A stretch of DNA of 64,000 nucleotides from Bacteroidia bacterium (GCA_023151275.1 JAKLJI010000012.1:18254-82253); one strand, 5' to 3'. Shown: positions 46,973-56,346, numbered from the stretch's first letter. Notes: generated by a model from the sequence alone, not told the origin. Numbers and translations: made by a program.

Positions 46973-47008
46973 AAAAAAATCCTCACTTATCCGGTGAGGA
47001 TTTTTTTT
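46973..47008 (+). terminator. Rho-independent terminator after tsf
   Basis: A 14-bp stem (AAAAAAATCCTCAC with its complement), a TTATCCG-type loop and a run of eight T, 12 nt past the tsf stop. It separates pyrH from the ribosomal genes. Confidence 0.93.
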
Positions 47009-47069
47009 GCGCCCAAACAACCCTTTTCTTTAAATTTTTTCTGAAATTTATCCCAACATCTCAAAAACC

Positions 47070-47777
47070 ATGAAATACAAAAGAGTCCTCCTGAAATTAA
47101 GTGGAGAAGCCCTGATGGGGAACATGCAATACGGTATCGATCCAGCTATTCTGGAACAATATTCACGCGATGTCAAATCAGTTGTGGACGCAGGCGTTGA
47201 AGTAGCAATCGTTATTGGTGGCGGAAACATTTTCCGAGGTGTTCAGGGCGTTGCCGGAGGCTTGGTTGATCGCGCACAAGGGGATTATATGGGCATGCTT
47301 GCCACGGTAATAAACTCCATGGCCCTTCAAGGTGCATTGGAAAGACAAGGCTTGAAAACCCGTCTCCTCAGTGCCATTCACATGGAACAAATTGCTGAAC
47401 CTTTTATTCGTCGCAGAGCTGTGCGCCACCTTGAAAAGGGCCGCGTAGTAATTTTTGGTGCAGGAACAGGTAACCCTTATTTCACAACAGATACGGCGGC
47501 ATCATTACGTGCAGTTGAAATTGAAGCCGATTTGGTACTCAAAGGAACACGCGTTGATGGAATTTACACCGCTGACCCGGAAAAAGATCCAAATGCAACG
47601 CGTTTTGAAAATATCAGTTTTGAGGAAGTTTACGAACGTGGTTTAAATGTTATGGACTTAACCGCAATAACACTTTGCCAAGAAAATAAAATGCCAATTG
47701 TAGTTTTTGATATGAACAAACAAGGCAATTTCCTGAGCGTATGCCAAGGAAATAATGTAGGCACAACGGTTTCCTAA
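47070..47777 (+). CDS. pyrH: UMP kinase
   Basis: PyrH phosphorylates UMP to UDP in pyrimidine synthesis. The 235-residue amino-acid-kinase-fold protein has the N-terminal [14 protein letters not shown], the glycine loop [11 protein letters not shown], the UMP-binding [13 protein letters not shown] and the ATP-site [13 protein letters not shown]. It is complete. It follows the tsf terminator by about 60 nt, so it may have its own promoter; I see no clear one. The usual next gene, frr, is missing. Confidence 0.97.
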   Translation: MKYKRVLLKLSGEALMGNMQYGIDPAILEQYSRDVKSVVDAGVEVAIVIGGGNIFRGVQGVAGGLVDRAQGDYMGMLATVINSMALQGALERQGLKTRLLSAIHMEQIAEPFIRRRAVRHLEKGRVVIFGAGTGNPYFTTDTAASLRAVEIEADLVLKGTRVDGIYTADPEKDPNATRFENISFEEVYERGLNVMDLTAITLCQENKMPIVVFDMNKQGNFLSVCQGNNVGTTVS

Positions 47778-47793
47778 AGAAATTAAACCCATT

Positions 47794-47832
47794 AAAAAAG
47801 GCTTTCCAGTTAATCTTGGAAAGCCTTTTTTA
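47794..47832. terminator. Bidirectional terminator between pyrH and isocitrate dehydrogenase
   Basis: A 15-bp stem (AAAAAAGGCTTTCCA with its complement) with an 8-nt loop and A/T tails on both sides serves the two convergent genes. Confidence 0.93.
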
Positions 47833-47850
47833 TTAAGAATATTTACTGGT

Positions 47851-49314
47851 TTATTGCCCTTGAGCTAATGAGTAACCTGGTTTTCCGTTGAAATAACGCA
47901 ATAACTCAACCGAAGAAACAAACAAGTCTTTTGAAATTGAATTGGCAATCGCGAACAATTCTCCTTGCGTGGCTTCTTTCCCATCAACGGTTTCAATCCT
48001 TAAACGGAACTGGTCAACACATTCAGTAAAAACCGAACCGGTTGGCCAAACCTGAGTGCCACGATTTGAAATCATGACCATTTTAAAGCCTTCCGGAATA
48101 TGCTTTTGGATTGTCGGAGCATCTGTAGCAGCGTTGTTTCTGCTTTCATAAAATACGTCAAGTCCAACCAATTTAGTCTCATCCAAGGTTTCTTTTCCAA
48201 CCATTACCTTTTGCTGAATTGGTGCCACCGGATGTACAAACTCTGCTGAAGAACGGCTGTGACGCGCTGCACCTGAAGCTGGAACCTTGCCCAGATTAGC
48301 AATTATGGTAGTTGAAAACTCAGTTGTATTTAGGGAAGGTGTATTCCTATCACCAAAATCGCCTGTATGTGAGCCACTTTCTAAGGTAAACAACAAGGCG
48401 TTCTCAATGGTATTGGCATGATCCATGAATCCGAGATACCTCAACATCATCAAACCACTAAGTAGCAATGCAGTAGGATTAGCGATGTTTTTGCCGGTAA
48501 TATCAGGAGCTGTTCCATGAACCGCTTCAAAAATTGAGATGTGCTCTCCAATATTTGCAGATGGCGCAAAGCCTAAACCTCCAACCAATCCGGCACATAA
48601 ATCACTCATAATATCGCCTTGCAAATTGGTTAGCACTACCACTTCAAACTGTTGAGGCTTTGCCACTAACTTCATTGCCAAATCATCAACAATTACGTCA
48701 TTGGCCTCAATCTCCGGATATTCTTTTGCAACTTCATAGAAGGTTTCAAGAAATAAACCATCCGTAAGCTTCATGATATTGGCTTTGTGTGCGCAGGTTA
48801 CTTTAGAAAAACCCTCACGCTTGGCCATCTCAAAAGCAAAACGATGTACCTGAATGCTTCCAGGACGGGTAATAAAACGTCTGCAAAGGGCCACATCCTG
48901 GGTAAGCATGTGCTCTACTCCGCCGTAAGTGCCTTCAATGTTTTCACGAACAATGGTAATATCAATTGGAATTCCGGCTTTTGAAAAAACCGTTTCAACC
49001 CCATTCAGGGACCTAAAATGCCTGCGATTTGCAAAGGTACTCCAGGTTTTACGGGCAGTTACATTGATACTTTTAACCCCTTTTCCTTTAGGAGTCTCCA
49101 TTGGACCTTTGAACAAAACGCCGTTTGTTTCTACGCTAATCTTGGCCTCGGGTGTCATACCAGTGCTAAAACCGGCATCATAAAACTTTTTACCCATGTC
49201 AATGTACTCATAGTTCAAGGGTACACCGGCAGCATCAAAAATTCGAATTACCGCGTCCATAATTTCAGGACCGATTCCATCACCTTTTGCAACAGAGATT
49301 TTTACTGGATTCAT
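47851..49314 (-). CDS. icd: Isocitrate dehydrogenase, Thermus-like long form, NAD-type specificity residues
   Basis: The 487-residue protein belongs to the decarboxylating isocitrate/isopropylmalate dehydrogenase family, with a ~150-residue C-terminal extension as in the Thermus-type enzyme. Seen are VAKGDGIGPEIMDAV, VRENIEGTYGGVEH, the metal/substrate-site DIMSDLCAGLVGGLG and EAVHGTAPDITGKNIANPTA. The coenzyme positions homologous to E. coli 344, 345 and 351 are Asp271, Ile272 and Ala278. That is the NAD-type set rather than the NADP-type Lys, Tyr, Val. Genome annotations usually call this family NADP-dependent, so this point deserves testing. It is divergent from the aminotransferase gene. 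Confidence 0.9.
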   Translation of the reverse strand: MNPVKISVAKGDGIGPEIMDAVIRIFDAAGVPLNYEYIDMGKKFYDAGFSTGMTPEAKISVETNGVLFKGPMETPKGKGVKSINVTARKTWSTFANRRHFRSLNGVETVFSKAGIPIDITIVRENIEGTYGGVEHMLTQDVALCRRFITRPGSIQVHRFAFEMAKREGFSKVTCAHKANIMKLTDGLFLETFYEVAKEYPEIEANDVIVDDLAMKLVAKPQQFEVVVLTNLQGDIMSDLCAGLVGGLGFAPSANIGEHISIFEAVHGTAPDITGKNIANPTALLLSGLMMLRYLGFMDHANTIENALLFTLESGSHTGDFGDRNTPSLNTTEFSTTIIANLGKVPASGAARHSRSSAEFVHPVAPIQQKVMVGKETLDETKLVGLDVFYESRNNAATDAPTIQKHIPEGFKMVMISNRGTQVWPTGSVFTECVDQFRLRIETVDGKEATQGELFAIANSISKDLFVSSVELLRYFNGKPGYSLAQGQ

Positions 49315-49405
49315 TCAGATTGAGGTTAATACTTACAAATTTTGAAAGTCCCGCAAAAGTAGAAATAATGCAAGCCGCCACCAAGCAGGACTAGTAAAAT
49401 ATTGC

Positions 49406-49413
49406 TAATTTTG
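49406..49413 (+). promoter_or_regulatory. Candidate -7 element directly before the aminotransferase gene
   Basis: TAATTTTG is an exact TAnnTTTG match ending 5 nt before the ATG at 49419. If used, the transcript is leaderless or nearly so. No ideal TTG is present at -33. Confidence 0.38.
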
Positions 49414-49418
49414 AATAC

Positions 49419-50609
49419 ATGGATATTCGCCAGCTTTTCAGGCTAAATCAAGCCCAGACAACGCATTTTCCGCTCATGTTACAGATGGACCGCGCCGAAA
49501 AATGCTCAATTTATGACAATTCAGGAAAGTCGTATCTGGATTTAATTTCCGGAATTTCTGTTAGCCATTTGGGACATGGGAATGAAAACGTAAAAAATGC
49601 AATCATCGACCAAGTTAATAAACACATGCATTTGATGGTGTATGGCGAATATATTCAGGCACCACAACTTAAACTCAGCACCAAATTGGCAAGTCTCTTG
49701 CCTCCTACATTAAACTGTAGCTATTTGGTGAATTCAGGTGCTGAGGCAACAGATGGTGCATTAAAATTAGCCAAACGAATTACAGGAAGGAGCAAAATCA
49801 TTGCGAATAAAAACGCCTACCACGGAAGCACCCACGCGGCATTAAGCCTAAATTCAGATGAATATTATAAAAATGCGTTTAGACCACTTCTGCCCGATGT
49901 TCATTTTATTCATTTTAACAACTTGGAGGACCTGGATCAAATAGATAGCAATACCGCTTGTGTGGTTACGGAAGTTATCCAAGGGGAAGCGGGCTATATA
50001 GCAGCTCAACACGAATTTTTAGTTGAGCTTCGCAAAAGATGCACAGAAACAGGTACACTTCTCATTTTTGATGAAATTCAAAGTGGAATGGGAAAAACCG
50101 GTAAACTCTTCGCTTTTGAACACTACGGAGTAGTTCCCGATATCCTATTGCTTGGTAAGGCACTTGGTGCAGGGATGCCAATTGGCGCATTCATCAGCTC
50201 AACCGAGAACATGCATCAACTTGCTGATGCGCCAATCCTTGGTCACATAACAACATTTGGCGGACACCCGGTAATTGCAGCAGCAGCACTAGCCGGAATT
50301 GAAGAACTGGAACGATTGGATATTTTAAATCAAGTTGCGGAAAAAGAACAATTGTTCAGAAAACGCCTAATTCATCCAGCCATTCAAGCCATTAGCGGAA
50401 AAGGGTTGATGCTGGGCTTGCAGTTAGATTCATTTGAAAATACATTGAAGGTATTACAAATGGCTATGCAAAAAGGAGTATTGAGCGATTGGTTTCTGTT
50501 TGCATCCAACAAAATAAGAATAGCCCCGCCCTTAATCATTACGGAAGACGAAATTGAATTTGCTTGTAAAACCCTACTTGAATGCCTGAATGAGGTTTAT
50601 GGAAACTAA
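49419..50609 (+). CDS. Class III PLP-dependent aminotransferase (acetylornithine-type)
   Basis: The 396-residue protein has class III landmarks: LDLISGISVSHLGHGN, YLVNSGAEATDGALKLAKR, YHGSTHAALSL, LIFDEIQSGMGKTGKLFAFE and LLGKALGAGMPIGAF with the PLP-binding Lys247. It resembles the ArgD/ornithine/succinyl-diaminopimelate transaminase group, which moves the omega-amino group of diamino acids onto 2-oxoglutarate. No arginine or lysine genes lie nearby, so the exact substrate is open. It has its own terminator. Confidence 0.92.
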   Translation: MDIRQLFRLNQAQTTHFPLMLQMDRAEKCSIYDNSGKSYLDLISGISVSHLGHGNENVKNAIIDQVNKHMHLMVYGEYIQAPQLKLSTKLASLLPPTLNCSYLVNSGAEATDGALKLAKRITGRSKIIANKNAYHGSTHAALSLNSDEYYKNAFRPLLPDVHFIHFNNLEDLDQIDSNTACVVTEVIQGEAGYIAAQHEFLVELRKRCTETGTLLIFDEIQSGMGKTGKLFAFEHYGVVPDILLLGKALGAGMPIGAFISSTENMHQLADAPILGHITTFGGHPVIAAAALAGIEELERLDILNQVAEKEQLFRKRLIHPAIQAISGKGLMLGLQLDSFENTLKVLQMAMQKGVLSDWFLFASNKIRIAPPLIITEDEIEFACKTLLECLNEVYGN

Positions 50610-50630
50610 AATCTACAATAAACAATAACA

Positions 50631-50662
50631 AAAAAGCCACCTGAATCATCAAGTGGCTTTTT
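50631..50662. terminator. Terminator downstream of the aminotransferase
   Basis: AAAAAGCCAC pairs with GTGGCTTTTT across a 12-nt loop, with T-rich sequence after it. It lies between convergent genes and can serve both. Confidence 0.88.
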
Positions 50663-50682
50663 CTTTATCCAACGAATAAAAG

Positions 50683-51750
50683 CTATTTTAACGAGGCCAG
50701 TTCAACTGGAGCTTTTTGAACTTCAGCAGGAACCTCACCAGTTAATGCATTCAAAAACTTAACTATTGAAGCAACTTCTGCATCAGTCAAATCTTTACCC
50801 AATTGGGCTTTACCCATTACTTTTACGGCCTTTTCCAACTCAGCCACTGAGCCATCGTGGAAATAAGGAGCAGTTTTAGCAATGTTGCGCAAAGAAGGAA
50901 CCTTGAATACATCTTTATCGGATTCTTACTTAGTCAAATCCATTTTTCCATGGTCTTTGTCTGAACTTCCGGTTAACGGATGGTAATCATTCACCAAACC
51001 AAACTTCATGAACTTATCACCACCTAATAAAGCACCAGAGTGACAAGCTGTACAACCTGCGTTGATGAAACTCTTCAAACCTTCTTTTTCTTCAGTATTC
51101 AATGCAGTCAAATCTCCTTTCAAATACGAATCAAAGCGAGAAGGAGTAATCAGTTTTCGCTCGAATGCCCCAATGGCTTTAGTCATATTGTCGTAAGTGA
51201 CCGGATCTTTATCATTTGGGAAAGCAGCAGCAAACATATTTTGATATTCTTTAACCGCTTTCAAACGATCAACACATACTTTTTTACTTGGCAAAGCCAT
51301 TTCTACAGGATTCAAAACAGGACCACCTGCTTGCTCTTCAACGTCCTTTGCACGACCATCCCAAAATTGGGCTAAATGCAATGCAGCGTTTAATGTAGTA
51401 GGAGAATTACGTCCTCCCCTTCCACCGTTATCGCCTTTAGAGGTTGGCTCATTATCTACACCATAAGTTGCAAGGTTATGGCATGAATTGCAGCTGTTAT
51501 TTCCGGTTTTGGAAAGACGGGTATCAAAATACAAATAGTGACCAAGTTTTACTTTCTCTTCAGAAATCGGATTCTCAGGATTTTCGGCGCTTGTTGGCAA
51601 AGCCTGAAACAAACCCTGGGCTTGGGCAAGCAATTCCTGATCAGCTTTTCCGTCATCGGCTTTAACTTCCTGCTTGGGCTCATTACCGCCTGAGCAAGAC
51701 ATCCAAAATGTGATGCCGACAAGACCTGCTAAAATGAGTGTCTTTTTCAT
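50683..51750 (-). pseudogene. Di-haem cytochrome c peroxidase (MauG/CCP family) with an in-frame TAA
   Basis: The whole frame encodes a 355-residue CCP-type protein but is interrupted by one TAA (50926-50928), with the same frame continuing on both sides. The first part (274 residues) has a lipobox (WMSC, Cys19), haem motifs CNSCH (87-91) and CTACH (233-237), and ends DHGKMDLTK. After the stop come ESDKDVFKVPSLRNIAKTAP and YFHDGSVAEL, invariant C-terminal CCP sequence, including a Met likely to be an axial haem ligand (KVMGKAQLG). CCPs reduce periplasmic H2O2. The break could be a true nonsense mutation, a sequencing error or readthrough. An ATG-less remnant restarts only at Met within 50683-50892. 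Confidence 0.85.
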
Positions 51751-51828
51751 AGTGTTAAATAATTACAAAGGTTTTACAAAGAGACAAAACAGAATCGAAA
51801 TTGTTCAGAATAGTTCGTTCAATTTTTT

Positions 51829-54534
51829 CTATTGCCTGATAAATACCCTCAATGACTTGGGTGCCATTGTAACGGGTGTCGGTAGTCTCGTGTAATCAAT
51901 AGCATTCTCGCGCGACTCACGATTCTCATCAAGTATCAATTTCCAATTGCCTTTTGGCATTTTTCCTGAAAACTCCAATGGACTTGCATCCGAATTCAAT
52001 ACCACCAACAGACTGTCGTCAATTACATAAGCCAAGGAAGTCTTTCGGCCCAAATCAATAAACTTAATATCCGGTTTTCCGGATTCAGCTTTAAACGACT
52101 TCAACCCAAACAATACCTCTTTCCTAAACCGCATCAAATCGCGCCAAAACAACTGCATGCCTTTGTAATCCGCATTTTCGTATGGTTGATTAGTCGATTT
52201 TCCGTTAGGCTTTCCAATCAAATCCCAGATAAACCAATTTGCTGCGCGCATATTGTACGTGTCGCGTTTACCATGAAAATAGATTTTACCGGAAGGGATC
52301 TCCTTTTCAGTTTCTTTGAGTTCTGCCATCCCTTTACTCCGCATAAATTCTGAACCGCCATGTAGCACAATAGGACCCGGAGTAGTGAATAACAAAGTAG
52401 CTGCAATTTTATATGCACCTTCATCTACACCAAATCTGCCATCCCAATTACTCAAACCAAATTGGTCTGCAAGGGCGAAATTATCATGTATATCCAGGTA
52501 GTTAATTCCGCTATTAATCGTCTTTTGAGTTGGAAAATCGCAAGCCAATGCCCTCTTTACATCTTCAAATTGAGCTGCATTTCCACCTGCCCAACCTCTG
52601 TCTAATGCAGGGTCTTTAAGCTCAAAAACCGGGCCTTTGTAGGTATTACGAGTATCATCATTAAAATAACAAATGGGAGCATCCTCTTTGTACCAATACC
52701 AATCCGGATTGCGGTTATAATTAGGATCGTTACTATCAATCCAAGGCTCACCGTAAATGATAATATCCTCAGGTAATTCTGATTTAAGGCGAAGAAGAGT
52801 TTGCTGATCTGTTTGACCTGCCAAATCAATTCTGAAACCATCAATTCCAAATTCATTGATAAAATGCTTACACTGATCAATTATCCAACGTTGAACCATG
52901 TAACGATTTTCACTTTTGGTTTCATTACCGTAGGCTCCAATATGTTCAAGGTTTTTGGTTCGGTAATAGTATTGCTTATCCAAGGCATTGAAATGAAACA
53001 AATAGTTCCTTCCATCCATATTTTCTGCAGTGTGATTGAAAACAAAATCTACAATTACTGCTATTCCTTTTTTATGGAAAGCCTCAACCAAATCGCGGAA
53101 CTGCTCGCGTTCATCGCCAGGATTAGTAGCTTTCCTTCTGTACCTGGTTTCAATAGCAAAACTGTGCGAAGTTCGGTATCCCCAATCGTAATTTTCAAGT
53201 GCTACACCTTGTTCACGCATCCAAGCATCCTTTGAAAAAGCGCGTTCCCATTCATCTTGCGGCCAATGGAGCATTTCCTGAACAGGCATCAAATGAACAG
53301 TGTTTACTCCATTTTCAACCAGGTAATCAAAGCCAATTTTCTCACCCCTAGTATTCTTCAAACCAGATACAACCATGCCCGAAATAGTGCCTCGCAAATC
53401 ATCGCCAATTGGAAGCAAATCGGTGAAATCCTGAACATGGACTTCATAGGCAATAACATTCTCAAGTTTTGGTCGGCCATTTGCCAAAGGAGCTGCAGGC
53501 TTGGTTTTTCTGGCCACCATGCATTTTCCAAAACTATCATCACTTACTCGAGCATAGGGGTCGCTGATATGAACCGGATGGGTTTCAAAAAAAGAATTTC
53601 CAGGGTCTGAAAATCCATGTACGGTAAAGTCGTACCAGGTTCCATGCAAATCACCTTTTGCGATATATTCCCAAACACCCTGTTCATCAATTTTCATGGA
53701 AATTACATCCGAAGCCTCTTTGCTGTCTTTATCTTTATAAAGGTATAATTTAACCCCTGTGGCACGTGGCGAAAAAACCCGAAAGCTGGTTTGCTTTCCA
53801 TCAGGAGAAACTTCGGCCCCCAAAACCTTATCCGATTTCAATTTGCTGAACCAAGGCTCGAAACTTACTAAACATTTCAGTTTGTTGGAAGGCTGCTCCA
53901 AATAATAAACCCGACGCTTATCAACAGGATTCTTAGCCTGAAGGTAGCAATGAATGGAATTAGAACCTGCGCTTGAAGGCTCAACCTTAGCAATTGGGAT
54001 TCGCTTTCCGAAAGCATCCTTCAATACAAAAGAACCTGGACCAGGAATTCTTGGTTTGGCTTGATTTAAGCCACGAATCCAAACTTCTATGCGACCGTCA
54101 CTTTCAAATCCGGCTTCCAAAGCGAGTGGCTCAATACCTTTCATAAAGATTAAATTTCCACCATCAACATTACTCGCATCCTTTGGAGGATCGAGCCATT
54201 TTCCATCACCAATTCTAAATTTAAAACCTGAGCCCGGAGAAACAACTGCAAATTCCTTGTTTTTCAAACCTACACTCCACACTCCCGCATTAACCCTGCT
54301 AAGTTCCCAACGTTTATCTGCTAAGTCTTGACTCCAATTCCTAAACTGTCCGGTTACTACAACTTTTTCAGGTAGATTTTCCTGATACACCGATTCGGAA
54401 AAAACAAAATACAGACTGTCTTTCCGAACAGCATAACCTTGAATAAGCTCGCCTGAACTAAATTGTGCAGTTGAAAGAAATGGCAATAATCCACCTATAA
54501 ATAAAAGAATTTTAACACGAATTCGATTTGGCAT
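51829..54534 (-). CDS. pulA: Secreted type I pullulanase-like glycoside hydrolase (GH13)
   Basis: I start at the ATG complementary to 54532-54534, which begins a clean signal peptide (MPNRIRVKILLFIGGLLPFL...); the frame is open 19 codons further. The 901 residues hold N-terminal beta domains (about 25-370, including a GH13-type glucan-binding module) and the GH13 barrel: VIVDFVFNHTAE, GFRIDLAG with nucleophile Asp570, IIYGEPW with acid/base Glu596, and YLDIHDN with Asp684. Pullulanases cut alpha-1,6 links of pullulan and branched glucans. The family's YNWGYDP motif is here YDWGYRT, so specificity may differ. Confidence 0.88.
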   Translation of the reverse strand: MPNRIRVKILLFIGGLLPFLSTAQFSSGELIQGYAVRKDSLYFVFSESVYQENLPEKVVVTGQFRNWSQDLADKRWELSRVNAGVWSVGLKNKEFAVVSPGSGFKFRIGDGKWLDPPKDASNVDGGNLIFMKGIEPLALEAGFESDGRIEVWIRGLNQAKPRIPGPGSFVLKDAFGKRIPIAKVEPSSAGSNSIHCYLQAKNPVDKRRVYYLEQPSNKLKCLVSFEPWFSKLKSDKVLGAEVSPDGKQTSFRVFSPRATGVKLYLYKDKDSKEASDVISMKIDEQGVWEYIAKGDLHGTWYDFTVHGFSDPGNSFFETHPVHISDPYARVSDDSFGKCMVARKTKPAAPLANGRPKLENVIAYEVHVQDFTDLLPIGDDLRGTISGMVVSGLKNTRGEKIGFDYLVENGVNTVHLMPVQEMLHWPQDEWERAFSKDAWMREQGVALENYDWGYRTSHSFAIETRYRRKATNPGDEREQFRDLVEAFHKKGIAVIVDFVFNHTAENMDGRNYLFHFNALDKQYYYRTKNLEHIGAYGNETKSENRYMVQRWIIDQCKHFINEFGIDGFRIDLAGQTDQQTLLRLKSELPEDIIIYGEPWIDSNDPNYNRNPDWYWYKEDAPICYFNDDTRNTYKGPVFELKDPALDRGWAGGNAAQFEDVKRALACDFPTQKTINSGINYLDIHDNFALADQFGLSNWDGRFGVDEGAYKIAATLLFTTPGPIVLHGGSEFMRSKGMAELKETEKEIPSGKIYFHGKRDTYNMRAANWFIWDLIGKPNGKSTNQPYENADYKGMQLFWRDLMRFRKEVLFGLKSFKAESGKPDIKFIDLGRKTSLAYVIDDSLLVVLNSDASPLEFSGKMPKGNWKLILDENRESRENAIDYTRLPTPVTMAPKSLRVFIRQ

Positions 54535-54655
54535 ATCCTTTGGGTTTATACTACTTGATTTATCTAAGCATAAGAGGTCAAGTGAGGGCAATGTACGAAA
54601 ATCAGGAGACTTCGAGGCGGTAGATGATCAAAGATTTGTATCAAAATAAGAAAAC

Positions 54656-55057
54656 ATGTTACCATTTTGGGAAACCCGCATCTTGTTGGTGGAAACCAAC
54701 GAAACAACAATTCGCCTGATAGAAAAAACCTTATCAGAAAGCAGAATTCCACATTTTCTAAGGTGGGTAAGAAACCAGAAAGACTTGGAATTTGAACTCA
54801 GGTTTAACCAACCTGATATTTTAATTACAGGAAGGAATATGCAAGGATTTGATGCCATGGATATTATTCGTGAGGTAAAAAAAGCTAATCTTTCCATTAC
54901 CACTTTGGTTATTGCAGGAGACCGAAATCAGGAAAAAGACATTCCCTTGGCATTAGCTGGTGTCTATGAAATATTTCCCATAAATGAGCTCAAATACCTG
55001 GTAAAAGAAATTGGCTTTTTAGCCGATCAAATTCGGGAAACAAAACTGCAGGCGTGA
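54656..55057 (+). CDS. Degenerate receiver-domain (pseudo-response-regulator) protein
   Basis: The 133 residues align with the CheY fold: strand 1 TRILLVETNE, strand 3 QPDILITGRNMQGFDA, strand 4 TTLVIAGDRN and strand 5 VYEIFPINE. The phospho-accepting Asp is Gly59, the acidic pair is reduced to a Glu, and the conserved Lys after strand 5 is Phe. It therefore cannot be phosphorylated in the normal way. No output domain follows. Such pseudo-receivers may bind partners without phosphorylation. It is divergent from the pullulanase gene and stands alone before the sigma-factor operon. Confidence 0.75.
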   Translation: MLPFWETRILLVETNETTIRLIEKTLSESRIPHFLRWVRNQKDLEFELRFNQPDILITGRNMQGFDAMDIIREVKKANLSITTLVIAGDRNQEKDIPLALAGVYEIFPINELKYLVKEIGFLADQIRETKLQA

Positions 55058-55243
55058 GAATAAATTGCATCGTTAATTGATGCCACTGCAAGCCGATTCA
55101 ACTTTTTTCAATCCGAAAATAAACACTAAGCTGGCAACCTAATAAATTGATAAGTTGACACTTAGGTTGAAAACCGGAGTTTTGTTGCTGAAAGGAATTA
55201 AACCTTTCTTTGTAACAGGGGTCAAAGCTTTAAAATCCGGTTG

Positions 55244-55807
55244 ATGGAATTAAGTGCCGAACAGGAAAAAGAACTGTTGAATCGCTTCAACACAGGTGAT
55301 GACCCGGAACGGGTTTTCACTGAATTGCTTGGACATTTCCAAAAGCGTGTCTATTGGCATATTCGTCGGATTGTAATCAACCATGAAGATGCGGATGATG
55401 TGCTGCAAAATACATTCATACGTATCTGGGAAAAGCTGGGTTCCTTTCGTGGTGAAAGCCGATTATACACCTGGATTTTCCGTATTGCTACAAACGAGGC
55501 ATTGAGCTTTCTGCAAAAGAAGCAAAATCGGATGAGCATTTCCATGGATGAGCTGCAAGAACAATTGGGTGATTCATTGAAAGCGAGTGCCTATTTCAAT
55601 GGAAATAGAACTGAGCTCGTCCTTCAACAAGCTATTCTCAGTCTTCCCGAAAAACAACGCCTGGTTTTTAACATGAAGTATTACGAGGGTTTGAAATACG
55701 AAGAAATGGAAGAAATTCTTGGAACCTCGGTAGGAGCCTTAAAGGCCTCATACCACTTGGCGAGCAAAAAAATTGAAGAATTTGTAAAGCGGACATTAAA
55801 CTCTTGA
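55244..55807 (+). CDS. ECF-type RNA polymerase sigma factor
   Basis: The 187-residue protein has sigma-70 region 2 (INHEDADDVLQNTFIRIWEK, RLYTWIFRIATNEALSF) and region 4 (LPEKQRLVFNMKYYEG, ILGTSVGALKASYHLASK), and no region 3, as in ECF sigma factors. The ATG at 55244 is used, not the TTG one codon earlier. It overlaps or abuts the next gene, a probable single-span membrane regulator, as in sigma/anti-sigma operons. The stimulus is unknown. A weak TTG-N17-TTTCTTTG lies upstream (55185-55212). Confidence 0.93.
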   Translation: MELSAEQEKELLNRFNTGDDPERVFTELLGHFQKRVYWHIRRIVINHEDADDVLQNTFIRIWEKLGSFRGESRLYTWIFRIATNEALSFLQKKQNRMSISMDELQEQLGDSLKASAYFNGNRTELVLQQAILSLPEKQRLVFNMKYYEGLKYEEMEEILGTSVGALKASYHLASKKIEEFVKRTLNS

Positions 55808-55830
55808 GCATCAAACAAGTCAAAGAATCA

Positions 55831-56346
55831 ATGGAAACCAACAAGGAAATAGAAGCTGATAAATTTCTAAGGTCACTCGATACGCAAGGAGGCTTCGAAG
55901 TGCCAGTTGATTATTTTGAAGCCAACACCAAACGACTTTCGGCCTTTCTTAGAAAAGAAGGTCCTGAGCTTCCGGAAAGCATTGGTGGATTTCAGGTTCC
56001 GGAAAATTATTTTGAAAATTTAAGGCCCACAATTCCTGTAAAAAAAGGTCGGATTGTTCGCTTTAGGCCTTTGTTTAATGTTGCTGCCAGCTTTCTTCTT
56101 ATTGGCTTTACAGGATTCTTGTTGATTCGTTCAAATCAAACTGGCTCTTCCAAACAAAGTGAGCTAAGCAGCCTTAGTCAGGAGGAAATAATTAATCACC
56201 TCGAAACTCAGGAGTTCAGTGCTGATTTGCTTTGTGAGGCAGGATGGTGCAATGAGTTTCAACTGTTGGAAAATGAAGATAAAGAATTGAATCCTTTACT
56301 GGATGGGGTATCTGAAGAAGATTTAACTGAATTAATCAATGGATAA
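55831..56346 (+). CDS. Single-span membrane protein, putative anti-sigma factor
   Basis: The cytoplasmic part has an internal duplication, GGFEVPVDYFEANTKRL and GGFQVPENYFENLRP, then one membrane span (VAASFLLIGFTGFLLIR) and an acidic C-terminal tail with two Cys (LLCEAGWCNEF). This plan fits ECF anti-sigma factors of Bacteroidota, though I see no ZAS His/Cys motif. The ATG at 55831 is chosen (171 residues). A TTG at 55804 overlapping the sigma stop would add nine residues. It overlaps the next gene by 8 nt. Confidence 0.75.
   Translation: METNKEIEADKFLRSLDTQGGFEVPVDYFEANTKRLSAFLRKEGPELPESIGGFQVPENYFENLRPTIPVKKGRIVRFRPLFNVAASFLLIGFTGFLLIRSNQTGSSKQSELSSLSQEEIINHLETQEFSADLLCEAGWCNEFQLLENEDKELNPLLDGVSEEDLTELING

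Noticed and set aside
50893..50928. Frameshift in the peroxidase gene
   Set aside because: The frame is the same on both sides of the TAA, so it is a nonsense codon, not a frameshift.
52801..53235. 144-codon plus-strand ORF inside the pullulanase gene
   Set aside because: It is antisense to the catalytic core with its conserved GH13 motifs.
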